From: Certhia americana
Lineage: Eukaryota; Chordata; Aves; Passeriformes; Certhiidae
Direction: 5' to 3'
NCBI GenBank assembly: GCA_018697195.1
Contig: CM031870.1
Coordinates: 2,148,787 to 2,212,786 of the forward strand
DNA: 64,000 nt
Shown: in pieces, positions 37,800-49,647 of the stretch
Layout: each line of letters opens with the position of its first letter
Numbering within the stretch: position 1 is the stretch's first letter
Notes under the pieces: model-generated
The model's database searches: none
What the model was told of the DNA's origin: nothing
What the model saw: the letters and a program-made list of their open reading frames with translations, nothing else
Made by a program: the position numbers and the translations under genes

Positions 37800-40700
37800 C
37801 TATGTTGAAAAAGTGAAAAGGCTGAAAGGTGTAAAATTGACAACAAAACCCTTCAAAAAGATAGAATTAATGGAACCAAGTTAACTTCCCAAGCATCTTT
37901 CAGTGCAGTGTTACAATTTATTTACAGATCACAACTCAATAAATATGATAAGGCTGCTCAAGAGCTGCCTGTGTCACACCCCCAGATAATTTTCAGTAGG
38001 ATGATGGATTTTCATTGTCCTGCTTACATTAGCTAATTGCAATTGCTCTAAAAGCCAGATACACTTGCTTCTTTGTGTATCCTCACAGACAAGAAGAGCA
38101 GGTCCTCAAGAAATCTAATAAACCTATTAATTTTACTATGGAAATAGAAAAATTAAAAAAAAAATAATTATCTAGGGCAAAGCTCAGTGAAATGATTCTA
38201 AAGCCTGACTTGTATCCAGGCTCGCAGGCAGCACTACAACAAAATCTTGTTTTCAGAAAGTCAAACTGACGTGTAACTGGGATCTGCTGATATATTATTT
38301 GATAAAACCATTTATATGTATCCTAGGGAAAAATTACTGAGATAAGTAATTAACTAATCAGTAATTTCTTCAAATCAATTCCAGCACTGAACTGTTTGAC
38401 AATCAGGCTTCTGCCCCATGAAACTCAAACACTAAAACAAACTGAATCATTGCAGTTTGTGAGTGTTTTGTTTAAAAAAGGCTAAATACCTACTTTCTTC
38501 TTTTAACTTAAGGCTGTTACAAGAGACAGTGCTGAAAATCTGCAATTGGAGGCACATCCACACGCAGACACAAAAAAAAAGTTTTTATTATATTACCTTC
38601 CATCCATTTATGCTGCCTTTGGTCAACACAGGACATGGAATAGTATATTTTTGAAATGAAAATATTCTAGACGTGGAAGTATTTTAGTTACCAAAATATT
38701 TTAGGTATTAAAATACAGTATTTTATGTGCTGTATTAGCCAGAGCAGCACAAATAAATGGTAGATAACACCATAAAAACTCAAGGTCACCTGCAATAATA
38801 AAAACACTGCACATTTCAATACATCCAACTTGGATTTGTCAATTCCTTTCCTATATTCCACTAATTTTCCCAGCAATTTATCACTGCCTGATGGACCAAA
38901 GCATTTTTACCCCCACACATCCATCTTAAAAGGACTATCCCTGTGAAGTCATTCCAAGACATCCACACCCATTACAGCCTGGAATTACAACATAGCCAAG
39001 TATGGCCATGTTAGCAGAGGGTGGAGACTTCAGGACAAGGTAGGAATTTGGAAGCAAACAGGAAATGAAATGGCAATCCAACAGAAACTTAGGAGGGAAA
39101 GAAGGATGAGCACGCTGTTATGGAGCCTCGGGATTTTTTAAATTACCATCAGTTTAGCAAATACCTTGAAAGTGTTGGATATTGGAGCAGAGGTGAGACA
39201 GTATTTCACCAATGCAAGTAACTGGAAAGATTTTTTATTTTATTTGGTTGAAGGAAATTGAGCACTGTTATTCTTAAAATACCCAAATTCTGGGCGCATT
39301 TCAAATTTACTTGAAATACAACTTTTAACAATACCAGCTTCTAGTCCAGCTCACAATTTTAACCAGCATGATTTTCATGGTTCTTATAATAATCACATTC
39401 TAGCAATCAAATGAAGTATTAAATACACATAGTCATAAGCAAAAAAATTAATTATTTTTTGTTAATGTGAAAATGTTGCCATAATCTGGGTTACCACTGT
39501 CCTTGGACATCCATCATTTGAGATCCCACGTGTGAATATAAACAAAACACAACTGCAAAGTGCTTTTTCCAGGATCTTGCTTTAGCTCCTGCCAGCATTC
39601 AGTAGCAGCACATTTCCATATACAGGAAAAGTTCAAGAGCTGTCCCACCACCAAGGAATGCTCAGCCTTTGCTACTCTTTCCGAAATAAAATGTAAAAAT
39701 ATCCAGTCTCCTCTCCCCAAGGAATGCAGCTATTTTGAAACACTTTAATACAACTGTAGTATTTTATTCACAGATTGGTATTACGTATAAAAAATGGTCC
39801 CACCCTACCTCCTAGTTCAGGTATTTTTATTTAGCTGTTCCCAAAACCAACCCAAAGTTGAATGATCCATTCCTTCCCACTGATTGAGTTACTTGAGCTC
39901 CATAACTGGCTGCAAGTGACCTCTTTCCATTTTGGTTTGGTTACAAACCCATAAAACACAATTATGATGATAACCTCAAAAAGCAGAGCTATTTCTGTCT
40001 CCTGATAAGTACAGCGATATTTTCTTTGGGAAGATAAATCTTAAAGAAGGCTTACAGTTGTATTTATTCCTTACTAATACACAGACAAAATCCAACTCAT
40101 ATTTCACTCAGGGAAAATGCTGCTGGCTTTATGATTCTTGACAAATTAATAACTTCAATGTTCTCCTGTCATCCAACCTCAGAATCTCAGGTGGGGAAGA
40201 TCCTGGTATGACTTTGTTACCAAGTAGCTACTTAATGTAGCTCTCCCTGAGTTTTATTTCAAATGGCAAGAAACTGACTTTGAGTTTCAATAAAATATTT
40301 TAAAATGGAGGAAAAAAAAAAAAGGGAAATCTTGCACTTTTGTAGAGCAGTTCTTTCAGTACAAGGCCTGAAAGGATCAAGGTTGGGATGTACAGGACCC
40401 AGCTGCTGTCACCTCTCAGTGGGGTGAGAAATACGTGAAAGCCCATCCCTGGATAAGCAACCAGCCAGGATACAGACTCAGAAGTGGCAAATGTGTGTGT
40501 GTGACAGCGAGAAAGAGATTTTTTAAAATCCTTGCCTATTCTCAGAACACCTGCACCACTTCCAACCACCTGGAAGCGAAGCACCTGCGATGAAGGCCAG
40601 CCTCCCCCCACTGTCACTCCCTCCCCAGCCCCTCAGCAAGGATTTCCCAGGGGGGGTGACAGACATAAAACCCCGTTAACAGGATAAAGCGGCCGGGATT

Positions 40701-40952
40701 GGGATGGATTGTGTGCTGCGGCCCTGCCAACACCGGGGTACAGCGGGGGACATGCGGCGGGGTTGAAATAGAGATCACCAGCCCCTCAGGGCGAAGCGGG
40801 GAGCGGTGCCCACCGCCTCCCCCTCAGCAGCGCGTCCCCAGCCCCTCGGGGCAGCGATGCTGCCGTGCCTCCCCACCACCCCCCCTGCACTCCCCTCACG
40901 CCGGCAGCCCCGCGGGCTCCCCTCGCCCATCGCTGCCGCTGCCGGGACTCAC
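37800..40952 (-). other. ARPC1A intron 1 (5' UTR intron), no recognised element
   Basis: 3.15 kb of AT-rich intron separates the noncoding exon 1 from the exon with the start codon. I find no repeat, RNA or coding feature that I can name in it. Confidence 0.6.
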
Positions 40953-41050
40953 CTGAGGCGGCGGCGGCGGAGCGGGACTCGCGGACTCTGGGCAGTCAAC
41001 GCGACTCCGCTCCGGCGGCGGCAGAGGCCGAGCGGGCCCGGCTCGGACAC
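40953..41050 (-). promoter_or_regulatory. ARPC1A CpG promoter and noncoding exon 1
   Basis: The minus-strand donor CTCAG|GTGAGT at 40953/40952 closes a GC-rich noncoding exon. It contains the block 40983-40997 (plus strand GGACTCTGGGCAGTC), identical to that in ARPC1B exon 1. Splicing goes to the acceptor at 37800, nineteen bases upstream of the ATG. The upper end is an estimate. Confidence 0.65.
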
Positions 41051-41116
41051 GGGCGGCAGGAAAGGCGCTGGGCGCATGCGCAGCCACCCGCCCCACACAA
41101 AGGGCGGAGCGGCGCC

Positions 41117-41509
41117 TGCGCGGCCCCTCAGGGCGGGGAGGCTCGGGCTGGGCGGGGAGGGACTGGCAAAGCATGGAGAGAGATTTAAGGTCATGAAATC
41201 GGCGCCGCCCCTCAGGGCGGGGAGGCTCGGGCTGGGCGATGAGGGGCTGGCAAAGCACGGAGAGAGATTTAAGGTCATGAAATCGGCGCCGCCCCTCAGG
41301 GCGGGGAGGCTCGGGCTGGGCGGGGAGGGAGTGGTAAAGCACCGAGACAGATTTAAGGTCATGAAATCGGCACCGCCCCTCAGGGCGGGGNNNNNNNNNN
41401 GAGACAGATTTAAGGTCATGAAATCGGCACCGCCCCTCAGGGCGGGGAGGCTAGGGCTGGGCGATGAGGGACTGGCGAGGCACGGAGAGAGATTTAAGGT
41501 CATGAAATC
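41117..41509. repeat. 84-bp tandem repeat (about 5 copies) at ARPC1A promoter, interrupted by a gap
   Basis: Copies step exactly 84 bp (for example 41201, 41285, 41369). Each contains 'cccctcagggcggggaggctcggg', a GATGAGG/GGGAGGG variable part, and 'gagatttaaggtcatgaaatcgg'. Copies differ by a few bases, so they can be phased. Eighty-four is 28 codons, so the array leaves long spurious frames on both strands. Copy number is uncertain because a 10-N gap sits in the array. Confidence 0.95.
41391..41400. other. Assembly gap (10 N) inside the 84-bp array
   Basis: Ten Ns interrupt the tandem repeat after a copy truncated at 'cagggcgggg' and resume in the middle of the next. The phase on the two sides shows the real array is longer than drawn. 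Confidence 0.95.
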
Positions 41510-41514
41510 CCGGC

Positions 41515-41755
41515 TGTCAGTCTCTGTGAGCCATAAACCGCAGCACACAAGCGCTTCTTAACCGCCTCCAGGGGTGGGGAGTCCACTACCTGCCTGGGAA
41601 AGCTGTTGCAATGTCTGACCACTCAAACAGTGAAAATAACATCTAACGTGACTCTCCAGTGCCTCAATTTAAGGCCGTTTCCTTCAGTCCTCTCGCTACA
41701 GACACGGTAAAAGAGGCTGGATCCCGCCTCAATACTCCCCTCTTTCAGATCTGCT
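41515..41755 (-). mobile_element. CR1 LINE internal fragment, part 1
   Basis: The plus strand reads 'cctccaggggtggggagtccac', 'gaccactcaaacagtgaaaa' and 'ttaaggccgtttccttcagtcctc', the reverse complement of the internal 3' half of CR1. It appears to continue at 42062-42276 after an intervening block. Confidence 0.8.
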
Positions 41756-42061
41756 ACTGAAGCCAGCCTGGAGGACAAGGAAAGGGGGAAAAGAAGGAAT
41801 TTCTCCCTGCCCAGTTGTTTCTCCGAGGAGCAACAAACAAAGGAGTGATTATTAATTGCTCCCGGTAGATGACTCCCAAAATACAGAGGTGCCACAATGC
41901 TGGACACATACATGATATTGGGGTCCCAAAGAGCAACACTCATAACCCATCCTACAGGATACATCACAGAGAATCTGTACTGTGAGTGAGGTATCACCGG
42001 TATAATGCAGACAAAATACCACAAATATGAGAGTAAATAAATCCACAGTGAGTCTCCTTAA
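41756..42061. other. Unclassified ~305-bp insert within a CR1 element
   Basis: This block separates two adjoining pieces of one minus-strand CR1. It shows no CR1 similarity that I can see and is not a simple repeat. It could be a solo LTR-like or other insertion, or filler from a rearrangement; I cannot identify terminal TG/CA or a clear target duplication by eye. Confidence 0.4.
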
Positions 42062-42276
42062 GACTAACCAAACCCAGTTCCTTCAGCCATGGCTCAGAAG
42101 GTTTCCCAGACCTTTTGTGAGCCTTTTGCCCTCCTCTGGACACACTCCAGCACCTCAATGTTCTTTTTGAAATGAGGGACCCGAAACTGAACACAGCACT
42201 CGAAGCATGGTGTCACCAATGCTGAGTACAGGGGGATGATCACTGCTCTGGTCCTGCTGGCCACATTACCCCTGAG
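42062..42276 (-). mobile_element. CR1 LINE internal fragment, part 2
   Basis: The plus strand reads 'gccctcctctggacacactccagcacctcaatg', 'ctgaacacagcactcgaagc' and 'ctggtcctgctggccacatta', continuing the reverse-complement CR1 begun at 41515. Confidence 0.85.
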
Positions 42277-42284
42277 AGAGGGAA

Positions 42285-42709
42285 GGATGCTGCTGGAGGG
42301 GATGGGGCTGCTCTGGAGCCACACTGGGAGAGCTGGGGATGTTCAACCTGGAGAAAATGCAGGGAGACCTTAAAGCCCCTCCCAGGACATAAAGGGGCTC
42401 CAAGAGAGCTGGAGAAGGACTTTGGACAAGGGTCTGGAGGGACAGGAAAAGGGGGAATGGCTTCAAACTGAAAGAGGGCAAGGTATGAGGGGATATTGGG
42501 AAGAAATTCCTCTCTGTGAGGGTGGGGAGGCCCTGGCACAGATTCCCAGAGGAGCTGGGGCTGCCCCATCCCTGGAATGTTCAAGGCCAGGCTGGACAGG
42601 GCTTGGAGCACCCTGGGATAGTGGAAGGTGTCCCTGGCCATGGCAGAGGATGGAACTGGATAATCTTTAAAGTTCCCTCTAGCCCAAATCATTCCATGAT
42701 TATATGATT
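42285..42709 (+). mobile_element. CR1 LINE 3' end in sense orientation
   Basis: 'ggggatgttcaacctggagaaaatgcagg' and 'tgagggtggggaggccctggcacag', then 'ccatgattatatgattg' at the terminus, read 5'-3' on the plus strand. This gives a CR1 of opposite orientation placed directly against the minus-strand CR1 to its left. Confidence 0.92.
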
Positions 42710-42849
42710 GAGGGTTGGAATATCAAAATAAATTCGTGGGCAATAATTTTCCCTACTCTTAATCCCCTGAAGGAATTGCCTCCTCTTTGGGGTCTCATGA
42801 TTTGTCTCCTTCAAACTTGTGAGATTTTGTGAGCTCAAGTACAACAACA

Positions 42850-43995
42850 ACAAACAAAAAAGTCTGAGAGAATGGGGAGAGATAAATGACTCCCAGATAT
42901 ACTAAGGAGCAATAGAGTAGTGAGTTTAATTTCAAGTCTGAGAGAAAATAAACAATTTATAAGCATCTCAAAGGAAAAGAAGAAGGTGAATGCTGGACAG
43001 TATGGCTTTGTTAGGAATGAATTGAGCCAATCTAATTTCCTCTTCTGGCAGCATAACAAGGATTGCAGATAAGGGCGAAGCAATGTATGTCATATATCTT
43101 GATTTTTAGTAGAGTTTCTGACACTGGCTTGTAGGATATTCTAATAATAAACTGGGAAACCAGTCTAGATGTTACTGCTTTAAGGGAGTTGCAAAACTGG
43201 TTGAGGGAAGAAGTACTCAACATCAGTGCTTGTACAGGGAATTACCTGTGCATTACTCATCTGTGATGCAATAATGCAATTACTGCATCTGAAACTGAGA
43301 TCAAGTTTAGAATAAACACAGTGGCAGAACCAGGATTCAAAATGAGAGCTCTGTGGTAAAAATGGGATGTGGTTGAGCAGCAGGTGTCCTTCTGTACACT
43401 TCAATACCATCAGCTTCAGATTTACACCACTGGGAACAGGGCAGGGAAGGGCAGAGAGGCTGCTGAGGGTCAAAAGTTGAACAGGAACAAAAAAAAATCT
43501 TTTCGAAGATGAGGTAAACACCACACAGGACCGTGTGGGTAAGAAAATCCAAGTAACACACGCAGAGGAATCCCACTCTGCTGAGCTGCATTAGAAGAAC
43601 ATGAGAGTCCTGTGGAGCAGAGAAATGTGGGTGATTTGGAGAAAAAGGTGGCAATAATGATCAGGGTCTTTGAATACATGACTTCTGCTGAGCCTGTTGA
43701 GAGGACAGAAAACTGAGGAAAGATGTGCGTAGTCTTTGAACAGATGAAAGGCTGCTGCTCTGAGGAAAAGAACAATTTGTTCTCTTATGTCCACAGGGTA
43801 GGGCGAGAAGTCATAAGCTAAGATAACAACAAGGCAGATCTGGGTAAAAAATTGCCAGCGACTGCTTTGAAGTAGTGAAGCCCTGTGTTAGGAACTGATT
43901 TGACAGGATGTAGGGCTGCTCTGAGAAGTTCTTAAGAAGGGATCCGAAATATTTGTCAGGATGGCAAAAATGCAATGCAAGGTCTTATATTCAGG
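42850..43995 (+). mobile_element. Ancient CR1/L3-like LINE with reverse-transcriptase remnant
   Basis: The part at 42985-43200 ('aatctaatttcctcttctggcagc', 'tatatcttgatttttagtagagtttctgacac', 'gagttgcaaaactggttga') follows the old amniote CR1/L3 reverse-transcriptase region. Its translation resembles a Y-L-D-F-x-R-V-S-D-T block. The part at 43740-43990 ('tctgaggaaaagaacaatttg', 'gaagcc', 'ttaagaagggatccgaaatatttgtcagg') follows its 3' region. It is fragmentary and heavily diverged. Confidence 0.6.
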
Positions 43996-45850
43996 AAGGA
44001 GGTGAGAGTTGATGGCCTCTGTCAGTGGTCCTGTGGCTCTGTGGCTGCAAGATGTGTAATTTATTAGTTTAACAATAAAACTGCCTCAACTGCTGGGATT
44101 AAAGACACACAACTAGGCCGAGCAGAGTTACGTAACAGCAACAAAATTACATTTTTAAGTACGGTTTTATGTTTACAAAATGACTTTCACCAGATGGAGG
44201 GATAGCATCTAAATGAGGAGCTCTGCAGAGGTTTTAAGCATTATAAAAGCTAAGACCCTGTCTCCAATGAAGTTTCCTGAAGAATTTTCCACCACTGCTC
44301 CTGCTGTAGTGCTGATACAATTGCGCTGTGCTAATCCAGGAAGGATGGTGATGTTTTTGAGATTAAAGCCTCCCAAGCAAGGCTGAACTGATCGCAGTGG
44401 AAGTGGTTTAGATGCAATCTGGCCTTAAGGTATATATGAAAAAAGAGATTTAGGCTGCGACATCCTCATTCAGCTACAGGGTAGCAGCTAGTTGAAAGAT
44501 CTTCTGGAAGCAGGTTGTTAGATACACAAATTGGTAATTGGGGATGAAAAGTCATGTTTTGAGTGCATTCTAGGTGTGCATTGCCACAGGAGCTGTTTTT
44601 GCTTCTCAGCTCATTTGAATTTGCTCTTTCTGTGCTTTCTTCCCTCCTCTTGTGATGCCTTACGTCTTGAGTTTGAGTAGAATACGATGTTCTGCTTTCT
44701 CACTGTGAAAAACACAAGTTTTTCCCCTACAATAAACCTTACTAAGACTATGAATAAAGGCTATTGATGAGAGGAATTATTTTCAAGAGATGACCTGTAT
44801 TACATCTCAAATCCTTGACTTGAAAAATCCTAAATCTCAGCACAGATCCTTCACATAGTGTTGGAAGTGTTCCATCATTCCAGATATACCAGGGATGTAT
44901 TATTTGCAAGGTTTTGAGTCTGACACACAGATAATTCTTTTGTCTCCAGATTCTTTCACACTGTTTCTGTCTTCTGTTCTTTTAAGAAAAGATTTAGCCC
45001 TTGCTGTGCATCCATTTGGGGAGTAGAAGGATGCTGCTCCTTTTCCCTTTCTGTTTTGCCATTAGTGAAAGCATCTGTACTATCCATTAGCTGTTCCAGG
45101 AGTACCTCTGTGCCTAGAGAGATTTGTGGAATGTCTATGTTCCCTTTTGCAGAGAACTATATGAGTCAGCTGCTGTTGAGAACACACCTATGTGTTTCTC
45201 ATCTCCATCCCACACCCTTTTCTGCTCTAATAAATTCATGGCAGGTGGATTCAAACACGCGAGCTCCAGCTTCCCTGAGCCACTGGCACAGAGGAAGAGG
45301 ATTGAGGCCTTGGATAACCTCCCCAGGAAGCAAAGGCTGAGACACAGTGCGTGGCGTGCAGTTTGTTTAGAGCCAATGGAGCCATTCCCATCTCCCTCTC
45401 CTCTGCATCTTCCTCTTTGTGGATGCACTTCTTTCATTGGCCAGACTCTGTTCCTTTACCAGAAATGGTTTGATTTAGCAAGAGAAATCTTTGCATGGGA
45501 AAAAAATTGACCTGGAACATGTCTGATATTTGTGCACAGTGACACCAAGGTGAGGAGAACGGGCACGACCTTGAAGAGTGGTAGTTAATAAGTATTTCAT
45601 AAATTGGGTGTTCATGTCTGTGCACACATCAGAGACTGTGCTTGAGAGCAGGAAGTGGCTGCACAGAAGGCAGAGGAGAACAATCCTTTGTAGAGAGTGA
45701 TGCACACATTCCAGGGACTGTCTCAAAGGGTGCATCCAAGTCTACAAAGGTCCACGTGTCTAGGGATGCTGTCAGTCTGAACTGAACATGTGCTTCCTGC
45801 AACAGGTATTTTGGAGAGAGAAAATGCCCCTGGTGTGTGTGCCCCAAGTG
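43996..45850. other. Intergenic, nothing recognised
   Basis: About 1.85 kb between the old LINE and a small CR1 remnant. It has short random-looking ORFs only. If the MYH16 3' end lay here it is no longer recognisable to me. Confidence 0.45.
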
Positions 45851-45851
45851 C

Positions 45852-45935
45852 CATTGTGTGATCACAGAACACATCAAGCTGGCAGGGACCTGTAAGAATC
45901 ATCCAATCAAACTCCCAAGTGATGAAACAGGGAGC
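45852..45935 (-). mobile_element. Short CR1 tail remnant
   Basis: 'tgtgatcacagaacacatcaagctggcagggacctgtaagaatcatccaatc' on the plus strand resembles the reverse complement of a diverged CR1 terminus, about 80 bp. Confidence 0.5.
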
Positions 45936-45974
45936 TGGGGCAGGGAAGACCTGCAGCCTCCTCATTTCCAGTTT

Positions 45975-46105
45975 CTTCTGCGTCTTTCCCTCTGGTTGGT
46001 TTTACAGCCACCAGCTCCTTTAGAGACCTCTTCTTGTGCAGAATTTTCAGTCTCCACACATTGTTTCTGTTTGGTGTCTGGCAGTTTCCAGTTCCTTCAT
46101 CTGAA
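45975..46105 (-). pseudogene. MYH16 relic: distal rod (RELE to RRIKEL region)
   Basis: The minus strand gives MKELETARHQTET, then after a frameshift KKRSLKELVAV. It aligns to the light meromyosin stretch around E-L-E and R-R-I-K-E-L-T-Y-Q. An in-frame TGA and TAA interrupt the original frame. This is the most 3' relic I can recognise and the weakest alignment of the rod set. Confidence 0.55.
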
Positions 46106-47716
46106 GAGGAGCAGAAGGACAGTTGATGTGCCATTTTGAGGGTCAGAAACAGGATGATGGCATCAACCCCAGGAATTTGAAGTTACTTGTGCTCTAGAGT
46201 TTTGTTGCAGTTGAAAAATGAAAGTCATGCTGCTGATAACAGCACACCTTCCAAATTCTCCATTGTGGGTGTAGATCAGCTGCTGAGACCAGTGGCTTGT
46301 TACTGCTGCATTCAGGCACCATAAAGATTCTGATGGATGAGTTCTGCACAGGGTGAAAAGTGCTGAAATTCCCTTGCGCTCCAGTGGGTTCAGAGTAGCC
46401 CACATGCAGCTTTTCTGCCTAGCCTGGACTTCCTTGAATTACTGCATTCCTTTTGGGACTTTTTGGTTGTTAAATGAAAATGTTCCTTTTGAGCTATTTG
46501 TGCTGAATGTGGAAGCTCAGGTGCAGGAAAGAGTTTCATAGCTGCTCTGTTGGAATAATCTTTCTAATATATTTGTACATGTTTTTCTTGCCCTGGAGTT
46601 TTATAATGGTGTTTTTCCCCCCTCCTCTTGGGGCTAACTGTTCTGCCTATTCCATCTTGACTTACAGGTCTTTTATTGCAATTTAATAGTTGTTCTTAAT
46701 CTTTTCCAGGTGCACATAATGATTCTGCTCCTGACACAGATCTTTTGCCACACAGGAAGCATGTGAGGAAGGTATGAAACAGATTGAGAGCACAGCTATT
46801 TATACAGATCATGGAAAGCTAGGATATGTAGATTTGAAATCTGTGTGTTACTTTCTGAGGAATTTTGCCATGTCTTTAATTTTTATTGTGTATGACAGGC
46901 TGCCTTTCTGAAGGCTGGATCCAGAGTTCACTGAAATAATTGGAAGTAATCCCTGACATTTTGGAGGACTCTAGATCAGACCATAAACCAGGTGGTGGGT
47001 GCTTGTTTTAAACCACTGGACTAGTCAAAGTTGTTATCCCCACCTGTTAATAAATCAATAGTTTTGATTCTAATGGCACTTCAGGCTTTTATTTCCACCC
47101 TCCAGTGGAGAGGAGGTGGCTGAGGGTGTGCTGTAGGTGGAGGGTGAAGACATTGTCTGAGCACGCAGTAGCAGAAAGCACAAAGGTGGCAGAAGGCTCG
47201 GTGTCAGTCTGGGAGGAAATGCTGTGCATTAAATCCCCAGCTAGCTGTGATATTTGGGAAGTGCCAGTTGTCAGCACAGTGCCAAAGGAGCAATCTGCTC
47301 AGTGCTGGCAGCTCTGCTCCCCTCTGCCAATTCCAAATGCCACTGGCTCGCTGGAGAGGGAACCCAGCCTACTCTTTGTTGGAGGGCTGGTAGGTGTGAG
47401 GAGTGGAGTTGTGTAATAAGTGAAAGAAAGGACAAATCAAGAGGAAATGGAGGAATTCCTCAGGGTGCCATCTGTGATGCAGATTACCAGAGAGGCAGAG
47501 TGAAAGTGAATTTCTTCTTTTGTGGATTAATTCTGCCAGGCTGCAATCAGTGAGCTAACATGCATCCTGCCTTTCAGGATCATAAAAAGCAGTGCAAGTG
47601 CTGACATCTATTATTAACACTGCTTTCAAATCAGCACTGGAGAGAAATAATGGAATATATACCTGAAAGTTTCCAGCTACCACCATAAAGGGCAGAAAGG
47701 TGGGGAGGTGGCTTAC

Positions 47717-47841
47717 ATCAGCCACTGCTTTCTTTGCTCCCTCATCACCTCCTCAGTGCTCGCTGATGATTTCCTCATGCTCATTAATAATGTGTTGAAG
47801 GTCAGGCCCCAGCTTTCATTTAGTAGTAAACAAACTGATTT
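47717..47841 (-). pseudogene. MYH16 relic: rod exon ending KKAITD
   Basis: The minus strand reads ISLFTTK*KLGPDLQHIINE then HEEIISEH*GGDEGAKKAVAD. This aligns without gaps to the myosin exon that runs from N-T-S-L-I-N-T-K-K-K-L to K-A-K-K-A-I-T-D. Its ~125-bp length equals the family exon (126 nt), and the donor GTAAGC right after the last Asp codon is preserved. Two TGA stops (47818-47816 and 47755-47753) kill it. Confidence 0.8.
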
Positions 47842-49229
47842 TAGAGGGCAGAAAGAAGTCTTAGAGACCCAAAACATCTTTCTTATCTACTCCTCTCTTC
47901 CATTCATCTGACAGAGATGATTTGTGAATGATACAATGATACACCTCTGAGGCAAAACCAGACCCTGTTGTTTACCAAGGCCTGAAGTCTGCATCCATTT
48001 TTCTGAATTTCTGTTGGATTTGAGTTTATATACCAATATTATTTATTCCAAAGCTCTGCTGCAGTAGCAGCAGCTGGCTTTAGACCTGACTGAAGCTGTA
48101 TTTGATTGCTTTCTCAACAAACATACTCTCTGCTCCGCAGTTTATGATATGGATGTGTCTTTTTATCTCGTGGAAAATATGAGCCCCACAGCTCATTTAG
48201 CGCTTACTGTTTACTGATATGAATCATTTGAGGACTGTTGTTGTTGCTGCTGTAAAAATAATAATAATAAAAATAATAAAAACACTGTATGGAAGGAGAG
48301 CTCCAAAGGCTTTAATAGAAAAATTGCATTCTAGTAACAAAGGCTGCTCTTCAGCAAAACAGCATCATGTAAATGTGCCACAGTATTCCAGAATGCTGCA
48401 CAAGTTCAGTGCTATGTGGGTTTTATATAACAAATAAGTTTTAAACCCCCAATTTAGTATGGAGAAAGCAGCTCACCTGCTTAAAATGTATCCTTTTATT
48501 ATCGGTCAATTGGAGGGGAATGCATTGGTTGTATTTTTTAGCCTATTCGAATAAAGGCTACATTTATGACTCAGTTTTTATAACCAATATTCCATAATTG
48601 CAGCTGAGAAGTGCTGCTTGGATTATCAGTCCTTTCCAGAAGTTACATTCTTCTCCTTGGAAATGTTATCATGGGTGGTCTTGATGGAAAAGCACTGTAG
48701 ACTCTAATGGCGAATGTTAAAGTGGATTCATAAATCTGTGCACAAACTGAAGTGGCAGGTATGTTATTTCATTCTGCAGTCTGTAATGCAAGGAGGCTTC
48801 AAATTTCACTACAATGGATCTCACTGGGGGCTACAGTCCATGGAAGGAATCCAAGCACCATGGAAACGACTGTAAAACTCTGGTTTCAATGGAGGCAGAA
48901 TTTTATGCTGTCCATTTTAGGGTGGCTTTTCCCTCAGCAGTGTCTTAACTGTTCCACCAAATTTGTTAAAAGTCTCTTCATAAGCCTTGCTAGGAGTAAA
49001 GCTGGGCCAAGATGGTGCTTTTGTGAAAGTCCTGCTATGAGTGTAATATTTTAAAAAAACTGAGCTCTTCATGTTCCATAGAGTTATCAAACACACCTTA
49101 TAGACCACTGATATTTATCCATTATTTATCTAGTCCTGCATTTCTTACCCAGAGTTAAGATTTAATGTTAAACCACACACACATAAACTCTCTGATGAGG
49201 TAGCTGTTGCATGAATAGTTCTATTTTCT

Positions 49230-49431
49230 CTGTGTGTGGACGCTGAATTCACCGTGCCTTCTCCATGACCTCTGCCTGCTCCTAGAGTTTTCCAGAGTGC
49301 TCACTGCCCTCCAGGTCAGCCTGCACTTCTTCCAGTTCTCTCTGAGGTGGGCTGAGGCAGCTCCTGCAGGTTTACAGCTCCAGAAGCTCCTCATGCTGGT
49401 GACCATCCTCATCCTTTTGGATCCAAAGGTC
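49230..49431 (-). pseudogene. MYH16 relic: rod exon beginning D-x-Q at 49431
   Basis: An intact acceptor (CAG at 49434-49432) is followed by DLWIQKDEDGHQHEELLEL, stop, then RELEEVQADLEGSEHSGKL, stop, EQAEVMEKAR. It aligns to the family exon D-T-Q-L-H-L-D-D-A through L-E-Q-T-E-R-x-R-K-L-A-E-Q. Stops are TAA at 49374-49372 and TAG at 49284-49282, plus a further stop near the 3' end and small indels. Confidence 0.85.
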
Positions 49432-49613
49432 CTGAAAGCAGGTGAAGGATTAATGTAAATAATGAAAGCAGAGGATTTTTTTTTTTTTAAAAGCAAAACT
49501 TAAAACCAAGCCCCAGCTCTCTCAGCATCATGTTTGCCTCTCATTTTAGCCACACCGACTTTAAGAGAATTGTTTCTGATTGAGACTGATGTAACTGAAC
49601 ACAAGTTAAGTTT

Positions 49614-49647
49614 GAGTGTGTGTATGTGTGTGTGTGTGTGTGTGTAT
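49614..49647. repeat. (TG)n microsatellite
   Basis: A run of TG/GT dinucleotides with one TA interruption lies in a former MYH16 intron. Confidence 0.9.

Noticed and set aside
40806..41561. Plus-strand ORF of 251 codons with a 28-residue repeat, and its minus-strand mirror
   Set aside because: Both follow from the 84-bp tandem array (84 = 28 codons), run through a gap of Ns, and overlap the ARPC1A promoter.
41756..42061. Endogenous retrovirus LTR
   Set aside because: I could not identify terminal TG/CA, a target duplication or a named family, so it is left as an unclassified insert.
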